A DNA stretch of 64,000 nt from Elysia crispata (Eukaryota; Mollusca; Gastropoda; Plakobranchidae): positions 749,501 to 813,500 of the forward strand of contig JAWDGP010000260.1 in assembly GCA_033675545.1 (NCBI GenBank), in the 5' to 3' direction. Each line of letters opens with the position of its first letter. The first letter of the stretch is position 1. This document shows positions 12,816-31,999 of this stretch, in pieces. Both the position numbers and the translations under genes were made by a program. Under the pieces are notes generated by a model, which ran no database searches, had not been told where the DNA came from, and saw nothing but the letters and a program-made list of their open reading frames with translations.

Positions 12816-15800
12816 AGCGTCTACCCTTCCTTATTTTTTGTTTGTCATTTTTTGTTCCTTGTCTCTCATTCTATTTCTTGTATCACTTTCTTTCTTTTGT
12901 ACTCGCCCTCTCCTTCTTTCTTACTTTCTTTCTGTACATTTCCTCCTCCCAATCATTCTCAGTCTGACGTTGGCTTACCAATCATCAAATTAAACCCTTC
13001 TTTCTTGTAATTTCAGACTCTTTCTACATTATTTTAATGAAATCAGCCATGCACATACTTTTAATACAATAACAGGAGAGTTTGCCAAGAGATGAATGAA
13101 GCACATGTACATGAAGTATGAATGATGAGGATGATTATAAATGTTTTTTAATATCTATGAAAGCTTTTTTTTCATGAACGATGATTTGCGGGTTAGAATT
13201 ATTTGTCCATTGAACCTGACAAAAAGGTGTTGGAGGATGCTAAGACTAGCATTTACAATCATAAGTGAGGTATAGTTAAGGAAGCTTTGTGTCATACCAA
13301 TACAAATTAACAGATTATGTAGAGAAGTGTAGGCCCTACTGTAACTTACAGACTGCAAGGCATTTTGTTTCATGTTTGACTAACAAAGGACACAGTAAAG
13401 TGTCAACTCGTACAATATATGCTCGACTCTTCAGTTAAACAGAATTAAAAGTAATTTTTTTTAATTGCTCAAATCTGGAGCTTCCATAAATATTATCATT
13501 AGTTTCTACTTTCACGATCACCTGCAGAGGAGATTTTTTTTTTACTGGCTTATTAAATCTTTACAAAACTACCAAGAAAACCTCTGCAAGTGTTATACAA
13601 GTACATAACATTCTGGGACCAATCTAAAGGCATTTCTAGATGAGCATGCAGCTGATAGTGATGTCATGTTATCGGCGCTGCCATTTTTGCAGAAGATAGT
13701 TACTACTACTACTAGGGATGATTTGAAGTTGTTATAGGTGTGTAGTTCACAGAAAAGAGATTCATTTCTCTATCTCTTTCTCTTCCCCTTTTTTTTTCCT
13801 TTTTTCACTTTTACAGGACAGGAGATCCAAAAAAGATGACTCCCCCTCCCCTGGGCATATTGTTAGAGTACAATTACAAAACTAGACATACTATATGTTG
13901 TATAAATATTAAATCGCAGATAATTTTTTCTTTGATTAGTGACCACTGAAAAACTCTCCAACAAGGTTCAACCAAGAGGCCTGTGTAGGCAAATTCTGCG
14001 CACAGCAAGAAAAAAAAATTCCTCACATGTTAGGGAAAGGGAGCTCTGCACTCTTGACGAGACCAAAAAATTGTGCAAAAATTGAAAAGGATAGCCCAAT
14101 ACAGAAAACCCTTGTTTTTTGTCTTTTTGGGCAGCGGGAAATGGGGGAAGGGGGGCGGATAGAAGAATAGGACTTCAAAGCAGACAGCTCAAAATAAATT
14201 TTAAGAGACTATAAATCTTTTAAAAATGGAATGCAGTAATCCTAATAATACGAATTGCTGGGCTTTCGTTTCATCTTGTTGATTGGATTCAATTACATGT
14301 CAATTACCTGACACTGAAAGTGTTAGTGGTTACTATTGGTCAATTATTTAGAGTAGCAGGACCTAGGTAGAGGTAAACATTAAAGACAGAAAATAGTTGT
14401 ACTTTTTGGGCTGCAAAAAAAAATGTACCCGTAAGAACTTTTTTTTTACGTTAAAACTAATAAAAGCATCATTGTTCAAATGTAACAATTTTCTCTGACC
14501 TGGGAGTGGGAATAACATTAAGTACACCTATCAAAAGAACTTCAACTTGAACTTAAGAAAACAAGGTGTAGTGAGTTGATAAATGTATTTGACATAGAAA
14601 AAAAAATGTCAATTTAATCGCAGTTTCATCAGTGACCATTTGCAGGAAATGAACAATTGTGAATCACAAAATTTATTTCCTCTTTCCAGTAAAATACTGG
14701 CACCATTTGAGACTAGAAAAATAGAAGAATTTTAAGTTATGTAATTGTGAACAAGCTAAGATCCCAGAACATTTTTGGAATCATACTTCCATAAAAACAG
14801 GGCACACTTAAAATTTTCTTGATCAACAATCTTGCTTGTTCAAAAGGTACATGTATTTGAAACATAACGCTTTAACAGCATAAATCAGAGATAAAATACA
14901 ACCAAGTAGAATGACTATCTTGTAGAATATCTTTTTTCCTACTTGTGCATTTTGCAAAAAATTTACATTCCTTTGTTTTTCAAACTTTAATTTTCTCAAC
15001 TCTGTCCTAGAGTGCATAGTATACATGTATATCAGTGCTGATACTATGCTAGTAAATAACATTCCCTGAATTAATTAGCATGAGGATTAAGATACTTCAG
15101 AATGGGATCTACAGTCAAGTTAAAATTCATTTTTCCTTACACAAACATCATGTCATCTTTCTGCCAAGCCTCAAAACATTGCCAAAACTGAACATCAAAA
15201 TCAAGATGATTGTTGAAAAAAATAAAAATTGATAAAAATAAGCTACACCATATTGAAATATGCTATACTCATATTTAGGCCCCTCCTGAATAGACTGGAC
15301 AGCAAAAATGTAATCTTCTAGTTCTACAAACATTTTAAACTCCATGGTTGTGTTGTTACTAAGAGTATTGGAACAGAAAGTTTCATATGTATTGTATGTA
15401 TTGTACTACTAGAAGCAAGCCCTTTAGTAATAGACCTTGTTCATCTGAGGCTGACCTTCTTATTTAATTTCATCATCTTTTTAGAGGAACTTAATAAACA
15501 GCAAATCATTTGTTTAATTACAGGTATTTTAAAAAAATTACTCTATTTGGTGAAATTTAAGCTTGTTCATACTTGCATCATAATACTTTTACAACGGCTC
15601 GCAATAAGAGGAGAGAAAATCAGTTTCAATTTTACTATTTTAAGTGATCCCAAGGCCATTACAAATGATACATCTATCTATTCAATTACATGTGAATGTT
15701 TGAAGGCAAATCATTAAATTTTCCAAAAATTTTGGAGCCTTCAAATGACATGTTTGCTTTACCTATTTTCCTTTGATGATTACTACTGTTTCCTGGTTGC

Positions 15801-17375
15801 ATATTAAGTAACTTTTTATATACAACTTGGGCTTAGACCACCTTTCGCTATTTTGGGCTTGACTACTTTACTGTGCTGTGTATGTACATTGTAGTAACAT
15901 GCCTATCTGAAGGGTGTCCCATGTGCTGTGTATAAGGCACTGTGTATTTGTACGCTGTACGACATGTGCTCAATATAGCAAGTTTTGTTTTGCCGCATTG
16001 AAAACCAGTTTTGGTTTCCAAAGAATAAAAATAGTATCATTGGAAAGCTCAAGTTTTCCCAAAACTTTTAATAGCTCATGGTATCATCAAAGCCAGACAA
16101 AGAACATTTAACACATGTGAAACACACACAAAGCCGTTCCTGTGTGTTTGGCTTGTGGAATCTAGATCTAGCCCATATTGTAAGGAAGAACATTAGTCTT
16201 GACTAAATCTAGATATTGACTAGCAAGCCATGGCTTTGCTTTTGATATATAGTTTTTGGTATCTATCACTATTATTTCTGGATCTAGACTTGTAGCAAAT
16301 TTTTACATGACGGGCATAGCCATAGTCTCACAAAAATTTCCTTAGCATGGGGCAGGGAAAATTGTGTAGCAGCCAAGGGGTTAAGAATCTTAGAATTTCC
16401 ATCCATACTATTTTGCCATTTAATTTATACCTCCTCATCCATGATGATAAAGACAAGTAGTGGTGGTCAAGGAATGTACATTGTAAAAGGGTTTGACAAG
16501 ATGTAAAAATTTCGAAAAATATAAACTTGATATTACTACCCTTTTAATGATCCTGCAGTGGGTGCAAATTTTCATTCTCTTTTTGCAAAAAACATTAACT
16601 TCTCTAGTTTCAATACAAGACAGTACTAAAGACATAATTTTGAAAGCATGTGAGAGTACGCCTCTCATATAATCATATTCAAAGGGGTTTGATATTTAAA
16701 AAAAAAAACCTTTTCTCAGTTCCTCAAGCTGAAAATTGTATGAAATATCAAAGTTCTTTGAGAGACCATATTAATATTAAACCCTTCAGTAATAAAAGGA
16801 ATAGGGGAAAAAAAACAATTGATACTGCATGTACTTTAAAAATGTTTTATTTTACTGTTTCAACGTAAATAATTTTGATATTTTGTCTTTAGGTGGTAGT
16901 AAAGGCTCATTAGCTGACAGGTCCATAGACAGATCAGTCTATTTTGTCTTTCTAGGATAATGATCAGACTTTTTATTGTGCATTATATGTATTAGTATCT
17001 TTTACATGCTACCTTAACAAAAAAAACAACTCGACTAACAGCATTTTTTAGGGTTTCCATCTTCCTCTCTTGTCATGAGCCACCAGTGCAAAAACTTTTA
17101 AACTATTCGCTTGAGTTAATGTAGTCATAATTTCAAATCAATGGGCCACGTTTTCTCATAGTTCAAATCATGGCAAATACTTCAATACATTTAATTAAAT
17201 ATTACTTCATAGTACCTCCATTTAAGCACTTGTTTTTTTCTCCCATTTCTCTATGCCTTGATAATTTAAATTTTGGTTTATTCAAAGTCTATTTCAATTC
17301 CTAAGTAAAATGAAAAGGCATTAGACAATTGCCAATTATATTTATTCTAAAAACATTGAAAATAACAAAGATGTT
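12812..17375. other. Intergenic AT-rich DNA
   Basis: No gene recognised on either strand. A short TCTAGATCT run lies near 16160 and poly-A/T tracts are common. Confidence 0.55.
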
Positions 17376-17700
17376 GAGGGGTGGTCGACAATGAAGTCTG
17401 CAACATTCAAACAAGTTAATGAAAGGATTAAAAGAATTCTAGGTTTCCAAATATCATAAAGAATAATTTCTATCTGATTTCCATTGATTAAACTGAAGTA
17501 CAAAATCAGCTAAGTTTGCAGAGCATATCATACATTTATTACGAACGTGTCCTATTCCATTTTGCACCATAAGTACAAAAACTGATAGAAATAATGCTAA
17601 TGAATGAAACTGACTACAAACAAGCAAGGGCTTTTTAACTACTGTACTAACTTCTTTATTCTTTATGGTCAAATGTTGCAATAAGTGAGAGCCACCCCTC
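17376..17700. mobile_element. Possible small inverted-repeat element (MITE-like)
   Basis: The left end GAGGGGTGG followed by a TGCAACATT block is mirrored at the right end (..AATGTTGCA..CCACCCCTC). The arms are about 30 bp and imperfect. No target duplication is seen and there is no coding capacity. It lies downstream of the zinc-finger gene. Confidence 0.4.
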
Positions 17701-18167
17701 CTAGCTCAAGATTTGGTTCTAAAAAAATCTTCCTCTTCTAACTTGTTCCAACAAGTCAAAAAGCCCCTCTACACAATATCTTTACTTTCATAAATCACTT
17801 GAATTTATGCTTCCAATGGATGATTTCTTTGCCAGCAGTCCTGTGGTATACATAGATCTACAGTTTGCCTCTAAATGATTATGTGCACTAAAATAAAATC
17901 TACTTTGTGCATGTTTTGTTACCAGTCCAAATGAAATGGATTCACAATTGAAAGCTTTAAGTTGGTTTCCCCTCTTTAAACTAAAGAGTATTTTTATTAT
18001 TCTAAATATTAATAAACAATATGTCTCTTTGGAGAATCATGATAAAAAAGGATTGTCTTTTGATTTCATACAACATTTCATAAGAGAAAACTTAATGAAA
18101 CATGCAAATACATTATATGTGAGTCATAAGAGTTCAAGAAATTTTTAAGTTGGTATTTTTAGTGACA

Positions 18168-18173
18168 TTTATT
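18168..18173 (-). terminator. Candidate poly(A) signal of the zinc-finger gene
   Basis: TTTATT on + reads AATAAA on the gene strand, about 525 nt past the stop codon. It is the first canonical hexamer I noticed downstream. Confidence 0.3.
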
Positions 18174-18698
18174 ACTACATGATTATCTTTCAAATTCAAA
18201 ACATTCAGATTTTACATTCAGTCTGTTGGAATTACCATTACAGTACTTTCTTCTCACTTAGTTCTGTTTGGGATCACACATATATCACAAATTTTTTTGC
18301 GAGTTAAACTTCATTAACTTTCACCTACTAGAAATGGACGTAAGATTTGTAACTACTCTATCATTGTTAAATTACGAGGATTTTCAAATTTTCCTCTGAC
18401 ATTGACAGATTTAACTGGGTAGAATAAAATTTTGGTATTTCTGGACAAATGCTGTAGTCAATAAGTACAGAGATAGGTAAAAGAATACATTTAAGAAGTT
18501 TCTTTACTGGTATAAGACATAAGCTAAACAATACAGCATAAACAGCTTAATGCTGCATTACTTGTATCTTATTTCTGAAATGTGGAAATACATTCTAAAT
18601 TAAAATGCAGCACATCTCATTTGATTCTTCCACTGTCACTGCATAATTATATAATTGTGTATAATCCTTCGACTAATAGAACAACTAAACAATTAACT

Positions 18699-26930
<8,232 letters not shown>

Positions 26931-26968
26931 TTTTCTATGAATTAAGATGTTGGAAAATTAAATCATGG
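26931..26968 (-). promoter_or_regulatory. Probable 5' UTR piece of the zinc-finger gene
   Basis: A good acceptor (taatatctttcag) ends at 26969 on the gene strand, 38 nt before the ATG. The coding exon is therefore probably preceded by an intron in the 5' UTR. A short upstream ATG followed at once by a stop lies in the segment. Confidence 0.4.
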
Positions 26969-27829
26969 CTGAAAGATATTAATGCCAGTTTATGAAACGT
27001 TTCTCTCAAAGAATGAACTAACTTCTTGAATATTATAAGCTACATAGCGAATCATGTCTATTAGACAAAAAAGATCACCTCTCTTGTTTCAGCACTACAA
27101 TTGCTTACATTATTAATATCAATAATGATGATAATCATAATGAAAAGTCCTTAATATCATGTGATTCACAAGCTTTTAAATAATGTGATAAAGATGTTAC
27201 ACACAATATGCATCAAGGGAGCACCCTCTCTCCTTCTCTGGGCGTATAGATATGTGCTTGAGCAAACATTTGTTACAATTCAACAATAGATGGATGAATT
27301 TGGGTTCACCCTAATCTAATTTATGCACACAATTTAATGTTTACAGTTGTTTGATATGAAACAGGCTTGAGATAACATTTGAAAAAATTCTTTGAAAAAA
27401 TCCTATCTATGTCAATCAGTTAGATTGTTAGTCTATAAAGTAAATAAATGTTATGCACATAGATCTTCATCCTGAAAATATTGATCAGTTCATCCTGACA
27501 GTTGGAAAAATGAGCGCTAGAAGAGACTAGAGAGAGACAGAGTACCACTAGTACCCAGATTATTTGGTTTGAAGATGTGGCCTTTTCTTTTAACATGAAT
27601 TTAATTATTCTAAGAGAGAAAATTTTAATAAGTCATTCAACCTGCACCACAATTTGCAAATTGATCTGTAACAAATTTCTCTGAGGGGCAAGTATTTTTT
27701 TCACCCTTGATAAAGACTATAATATTGGCAAAAGGGGGTTTATTGATTTCTTGAAATTGACTATGAAAAAAAAACTTTAATTTGGATAAATATGAACATG
27801 AATGGACTGTATATTATCAGATCATATCC

Positions 27830-28053
27830 AACAAATTCCATCTAGGACCACTTAGCTCATTTGCTCTTTCTGGCTCATTTCCACCAAAAACAACAATTAT
27901 CGGTAAACTTGCAGATATCCACCCAACTCACTTGAGGCTTCAAAATTGTATGTTTCTTGATGAATTTGATACGATGAATACGAATGTGAAGCTTTTATTC
28001 GTGGCAAATAAATACTTTTCAAGATATTTAAGCATTTTTGTGTTGCTCTAAAA
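27830..28053 (-). repeat. Dispersed repeat, copy 1
   Basis: Read on the - strand it matches 30745-30905 and 55578-55735. Shared blocks are a 24-nt exact match with copy 3 at the outer end, CTTGAAAAGTATT (copy 2), and the ACAATTTT..GAGTGAGTTGGG block (all three). It extends further than the others on its distal side. The open frame across it on + is not supported as a gene. Confidence 0.75.
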
Positions 28054-28142
28054 CCGCATTAAACTACTATTACTAAGGCTCATCTTGATCTGTGTCTGCA
28101 CTTTCGGAATTGGAAAGTAGTGCCCCAAAGTTTCAGAATTCT

Positions 28143-28152
28143 GCGCATGCGC
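28143..28152. promoter_or_regulatory. NRF-1-like palindrome
   Basis: GCGCATGCGC, a perfect palindrome matching the core of the NRF-1 site and striking in such AT-rich DNA. It lies about 1.2 kb upstream of the zinc-finger start codon. A promoter role is inference. Confidence 0.35.
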
Positions 28153-28417
28153 TGGGTTAGCTGCCCTGGTCAAGAATTTATAAGTGGAGCACAATCAGTC
28201 TGTTAGAAGATTTAATGGCAGTAGGCACAGCTCCATGCAAGAAATTTAAAGCAGCTACGTCCTTGTGAAATTTAGCAATTACAGAAAAATAATTCAATAA
28301 ACAGTCAAAAGCCGAAGCCATTTATAACATTTTAAATCACATTACATGATTATTACATAATTAACATTCCAAAATTTAAAGGCAATATAAAATAGAATAA
28401 CCCAATCAAAATATAGT

Positions 28418-30642
28418 TGGCCCATTCCATATAACGTGTGTTACATCTGAAGACTTGTTTAACTCCTTTGAAGCAACTTAATACAAAGGATATAAGTGAC
28501 AGACTTCATTATTTTTCTGTTCTTTTATTATAGGTCTTCATTTTGTATTTTAACAATTGTTGCAAGACATTCTGGCCCTAAAATTTTAATTCAATTGGAG
28601 ATAAACAGGGTGTGACATGTGTTACAGGTAAAAATTACATTTTTCATTTTCTGCATGGGCTTCATTGTAGTTTCTTCAAAACGAGCAGCTCAAAGTGTTC
28701 CAAATGTTAGCACTGTTTTCATTAATGGATAATGACATTGTGGCCCATGACTGACATTTTCACATCTGAAATTTCAGTATCATATTTCCACCTTTTTTTT
28801 TTGTAGGTTTGACCATTTCTTGTCAAAAACAACATGGTTAACAATGATACAAGTCTGGGTGATGCCTCAAGTAATGTTAAAAAAGGTAAGTAGAGGCTTT
28901 TTAGTCTACTTAGTTTCAATCTTTACAGGTATCATATATTCTAGTATAAGTGGCAATTCAGTTTATAAGTATGACACTTGTCCTAATGAAACCAAGTAAT
29001 TAAACACCAACAAATATAGATCTAAAACTACTATTTAAATCTGGATTTATTTAAAGATTCAAAACAAACCATAAATTTGCTGTGGGTATCTTGTAAATTA
29101 TTGTAATAATACAGGTCAAAAGTAAATGACAAGAAAAAACATTTTTGACTCCAACTCTAAAAAAGTATCACATAATTTTTTTTTTATACTGTATAGATCT
29201 ACAAATACAGAAGGTAAAAGAGTATAGATTAAAAAATTAATTGTTTTTAAATTAACTCATTAGGAGAATTAAGCTGGACACGACACTTTTACGGTAATCT
29301 AGGCTTGCAATGCAACTTGCCTCTCCAAAAATCTTTTCAAATTTAATTACCCTCTTTTGTTTGTTTGATTCCTCAGCATCTACCTCACCTGAGAGAATAA
29401 AAAAACAACAACAAAAAAAGCTTAACTTCGTCCAACATACTTAGCTCGTGAAAGTGAAAGAGTAGAGCAAGTTAAAAAGAAAAGCGTCAGTGAAATGTCA
29501 GAAGAGGAAAAGAAAGAGTACAGAAAGAAGCGTGATGATGGTTGCAAAGTGTAGATTTTAGAAAAAAATTAAACCAAAGCAATTCTGAATTTAATAGCAG
29601 AGGAGGATATAATAGTCCTATCTAAAGTTGTCAAAAAACTGATTGTTCAGCTATCTACCGCTCTATTTCACCAACAAAGACAATAGCAGCTTTTAGTGGG
29701 GTTGCTACCCTCATTAGAAAAGTTCATTGTATGAAAGGTGAATGCCTTGGGGAGAGTAAGTTTGTTGCCTGATAACTTAGCAGTTGATTTGAATTGTGAA
29801 GTGTATCATGAAAATGTCAAGATAGGGACTGTAGGCCCCTATGTGATTTCACTAGTAAAAATGAAAGACTTATAATAGGAGAGTGGATTCTTGTTAGTTA
29901 TCATATATGATGAGAAAGAGTATCCAGAGGAGGTGACAAGGTTTGGGGACTGCAGTGCAAGGGTTAATGTCATGAGATAAACATGCACAGGGAAGTGGAA
30001 GTGGTCTGAAACAAAGGATGATATCTAATACAATTTTGCACATATTGTAAAGCAAATAAGGCCATGCAAACCTGTTGGGTCCCATGGCCAATTTAAGCTT
30101 GAGGTTTGAATTTTTTGATGGGTTCAGAAATAAAGTTTTATGTAATACTAATTTAAAAGAAAAACATAATTTCCAGATCCCGTCACAAGAATTGGGCTGT
30201 CATTTGGAACAATCTGTTGTTATTGAGTTTTTTGGTATTGTGAACTAGACATCATAGGAAGATATTTAGAATTTAGCACTTCTTTTCTCTTTTAATTTAA
30301 GGATTACGTGTGTTACATGCTCATGGGACATAAAGTTTAATTCATATTATAACAGTAATGGTAAAAAATGCATGATTGAATTTGGAATCTCAAAAAATAA
30401 CTGAATAGATGAATATTTTCTCGAAAAATTGATTTGTATAAAACATAACATTTTTTTATCATATTTCAAGGGAAAGTTACATTCCCTTCATCATGGATTT
30501 TTTGCAGAAAATAGGTATTTTTCAATATCTCAGATTTTAAAACTTTACAAATAACCATTTTTCTAGCTTTCAACAAGGTTTAGAGTCAATTTATTGATTT
30601 TCATTTTTCTTCAATGTGATGGACAGTTCATGGAATGGGCCA
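28418..30642 (+). mobile_element. Terminal-inverted-repeat element carrying a broken spliced gene
   Basis: Ends are exact 13-bp inverted repeats TGGCCCATTCCAT (28418-28430 and reverse complement at 30630-30642). An ACGTGTGTTACAT-type motif recurs inside the ends (about 28434 and 30305, with a variant near 28614), as subterminal transposase-binding repeats often do. Inside is a degenerate gene on + with one recognisable intron. No target-site duplication is obvious and the superfamily is not assigned. Confidence 0.6.
28834..30134 (+). pseudogene. Decayed two-exon gene of unknown family inside the TIR element
   Basis: A candidate first exon opens with ATG at 28834 and ends at a gtaagt donor (28885). 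The next exon starts after ttgattcctcag at 29377 and joins in phase. Pieces then follow in changing frames: a charged segment at about 29440-29554 (ESERVEQVKKK, MSEEEKKEYRKK), ISPTKTIAAFSG near 29670, VDLNCEVYHENVKIG near 29780, and YDEKEYPEEV near 29910. An AATAAA lies at 30129. I have a sense of similar uncharacterised proteins in invertebrates but cannot name a family. Multiple stops and frameshifts make it non-functional. Confidence 0.55.
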
Positions 30643-30744
30643 GATTAGGATAATATAAGTGAGTGAAATCACGTCTGCAGATGTTACTTTAGTCAAGCGG
30701 AACTAATAAGTATGCAAAAACTTGCAGATTGGTATACAGAACTG

Positions 30745-30910
30745 GGACAAACATTTGCAACCCAAAAGTGCTTATGCCTTGAAAAGTATTCATTTGCAAC
30801 CAATAAAATCTTCATATTCGTGATAAGCACACCAATTTCATTAAGAAAAACACAATTTTAAAGCTTAGAGTGAGTTGGGCCGATAACTGCAAATTTACCC
30901 AATTGTAAGC
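30745..30910 (+). repeat. Dispersed repeat, copy 2
   Basis: Opposite orientation to copy 1. It includes CTTGAAAAGTATTCATTTGC and TTAAGAAAAACACAATTTT followed by AAAGCTTAGAGTGAGTTGGG, the last shared exactly with copy 3. It lies about 100 bp beyond the right end of the TIR element. Confidence 0.75.
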
Positions 30911-30944
30911 CTCAGATCTATTGTTATAATTATATTTTAACTTC

Positions 30945-31215
30945 CAGATCTAGATGTAGATGTGAGCAACAATCATCACTTTGATCTAGATTTAGATCTA
31001 TAGATAGCCTATCTAAGTATAGATCTAGATCTAGATCTACTCTAAATCTATCTATAGGCTAAGTAGACACTCCAGATATAGCATACAAAATTAAATCTAG
31101 ATCTAGATCTACTCTAAATCTATCTAGATTCTATAGGCATATAGCATACAAAATTAAATCTTGATCTAAGTCTAGACTCTAGATCTAGATCTAGAATCTC
31201 TAGATCTAGGCCTAC
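30945..31215. repeat. TCTAGATCT-rich tandem array
   Basis: Overlapping AGATCT/TCTAGA palindromes dominate. A longer unit of roughly 65-76 bp (TCTAGATCT run, then CTCTAAATCTATCTA, then AGCATACAAAATTAAATCT) recurs about two and a half times from 31021 to 31165. Confidence 0.85.
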
Positions 31216-31858
31216 AATAACATGTTATTTTAAAAAAAGTTCACCCACATCTAGCTTATGTGAGGTTGATTGGCAAAGTTGATTATCTATTGATAATAGA
31301 CTCTGGGCCTGTAAATAACTTATGCAAAATCTACCATCAATCTACTGATAAATATTTTACATGGTATACCACAAGATGTAGCAGACATGTTTGTTTGTTT
31401 TTTTTTCATAGGAATAGGTACTAAATCTACGAGTCACGAAAAAAAAAACATATTAGGAAGCTAATAACGATCGTGAATATTAGCGCAGAAAAGATGATTG
31501 ATACAATGATAGCATTCAGAGGTGTCAAGTTAGGTATTTGTGTAGCGGGTGAAAAACAGGAAACTTTCAAAGATACAATGTGGCGAACGAAGCATCAAAA
31601 TGGGAAATCGTATACTGGTATTAGGTCTACAGCGTACCGGTATCGTAACATTATACCTCTAATGCATATGTTCATGACCATTGTGCAAGTTGAGAATAAT
31701 ATAAGCAGTTCCAAAATCAATTTCTATGCTTTACATATATATGCAATATGGATCCTAACAGCAGAGTTAAAGAGAAATATAAAAGTTTCACGAATGGGTT
31801 GCATTCGAATATGTTGGTTTTTGGCTTTGTTTGTTGGTTTTTTTTTTACATCTCTTAC

Positions 31859-31995
31859 CTGGTTAACGTTACGAAGGAGGAGGCAAGATAGCCAAGATAT
31901 CATGTCCCTTTCGAGCCAACCAGGGAGATCGGGTTTTTCGTGTGCTCCATAACACTTCAGGGAACTTAGCAGGGGCAAATTTAATAAGTGATGGG
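31859..31995 (-). other. Candidate non-coding first exon with strong splice donor
   Basis: On the - strand AACCAG is followed by GTAAGAG at 31858, a near-ideal donor. The segment is more GC-rich than its surroundings. The next downstream gene on this strand is the zinc-finger gene, whose ATG exon has an upstream acceptor at 26969, so this could be its 5' UTR exon. No transcript evidence is available. Confidence 0.25.
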
Positions 31996-31999
31996 AAAA

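Noticed and set aside
12685..12993. 102-aa hydrophobic frame resembling a membrane protein
   Set aside because: Driven by the CT/TA microsatellite and T-rich flanks; no splice sites or homology seen.
27782..28051. 89-aa open frame on +
   Set aside because: It lies across a dispersed repeat that is broken in the other two copies.
31473..31952. 159-aa open frame on +
   Set aside because: Longest anonymous frame in the region, but no recognisable motif or conserved-looking composition, and it overlaps a better splice-donor signal on the other strand.
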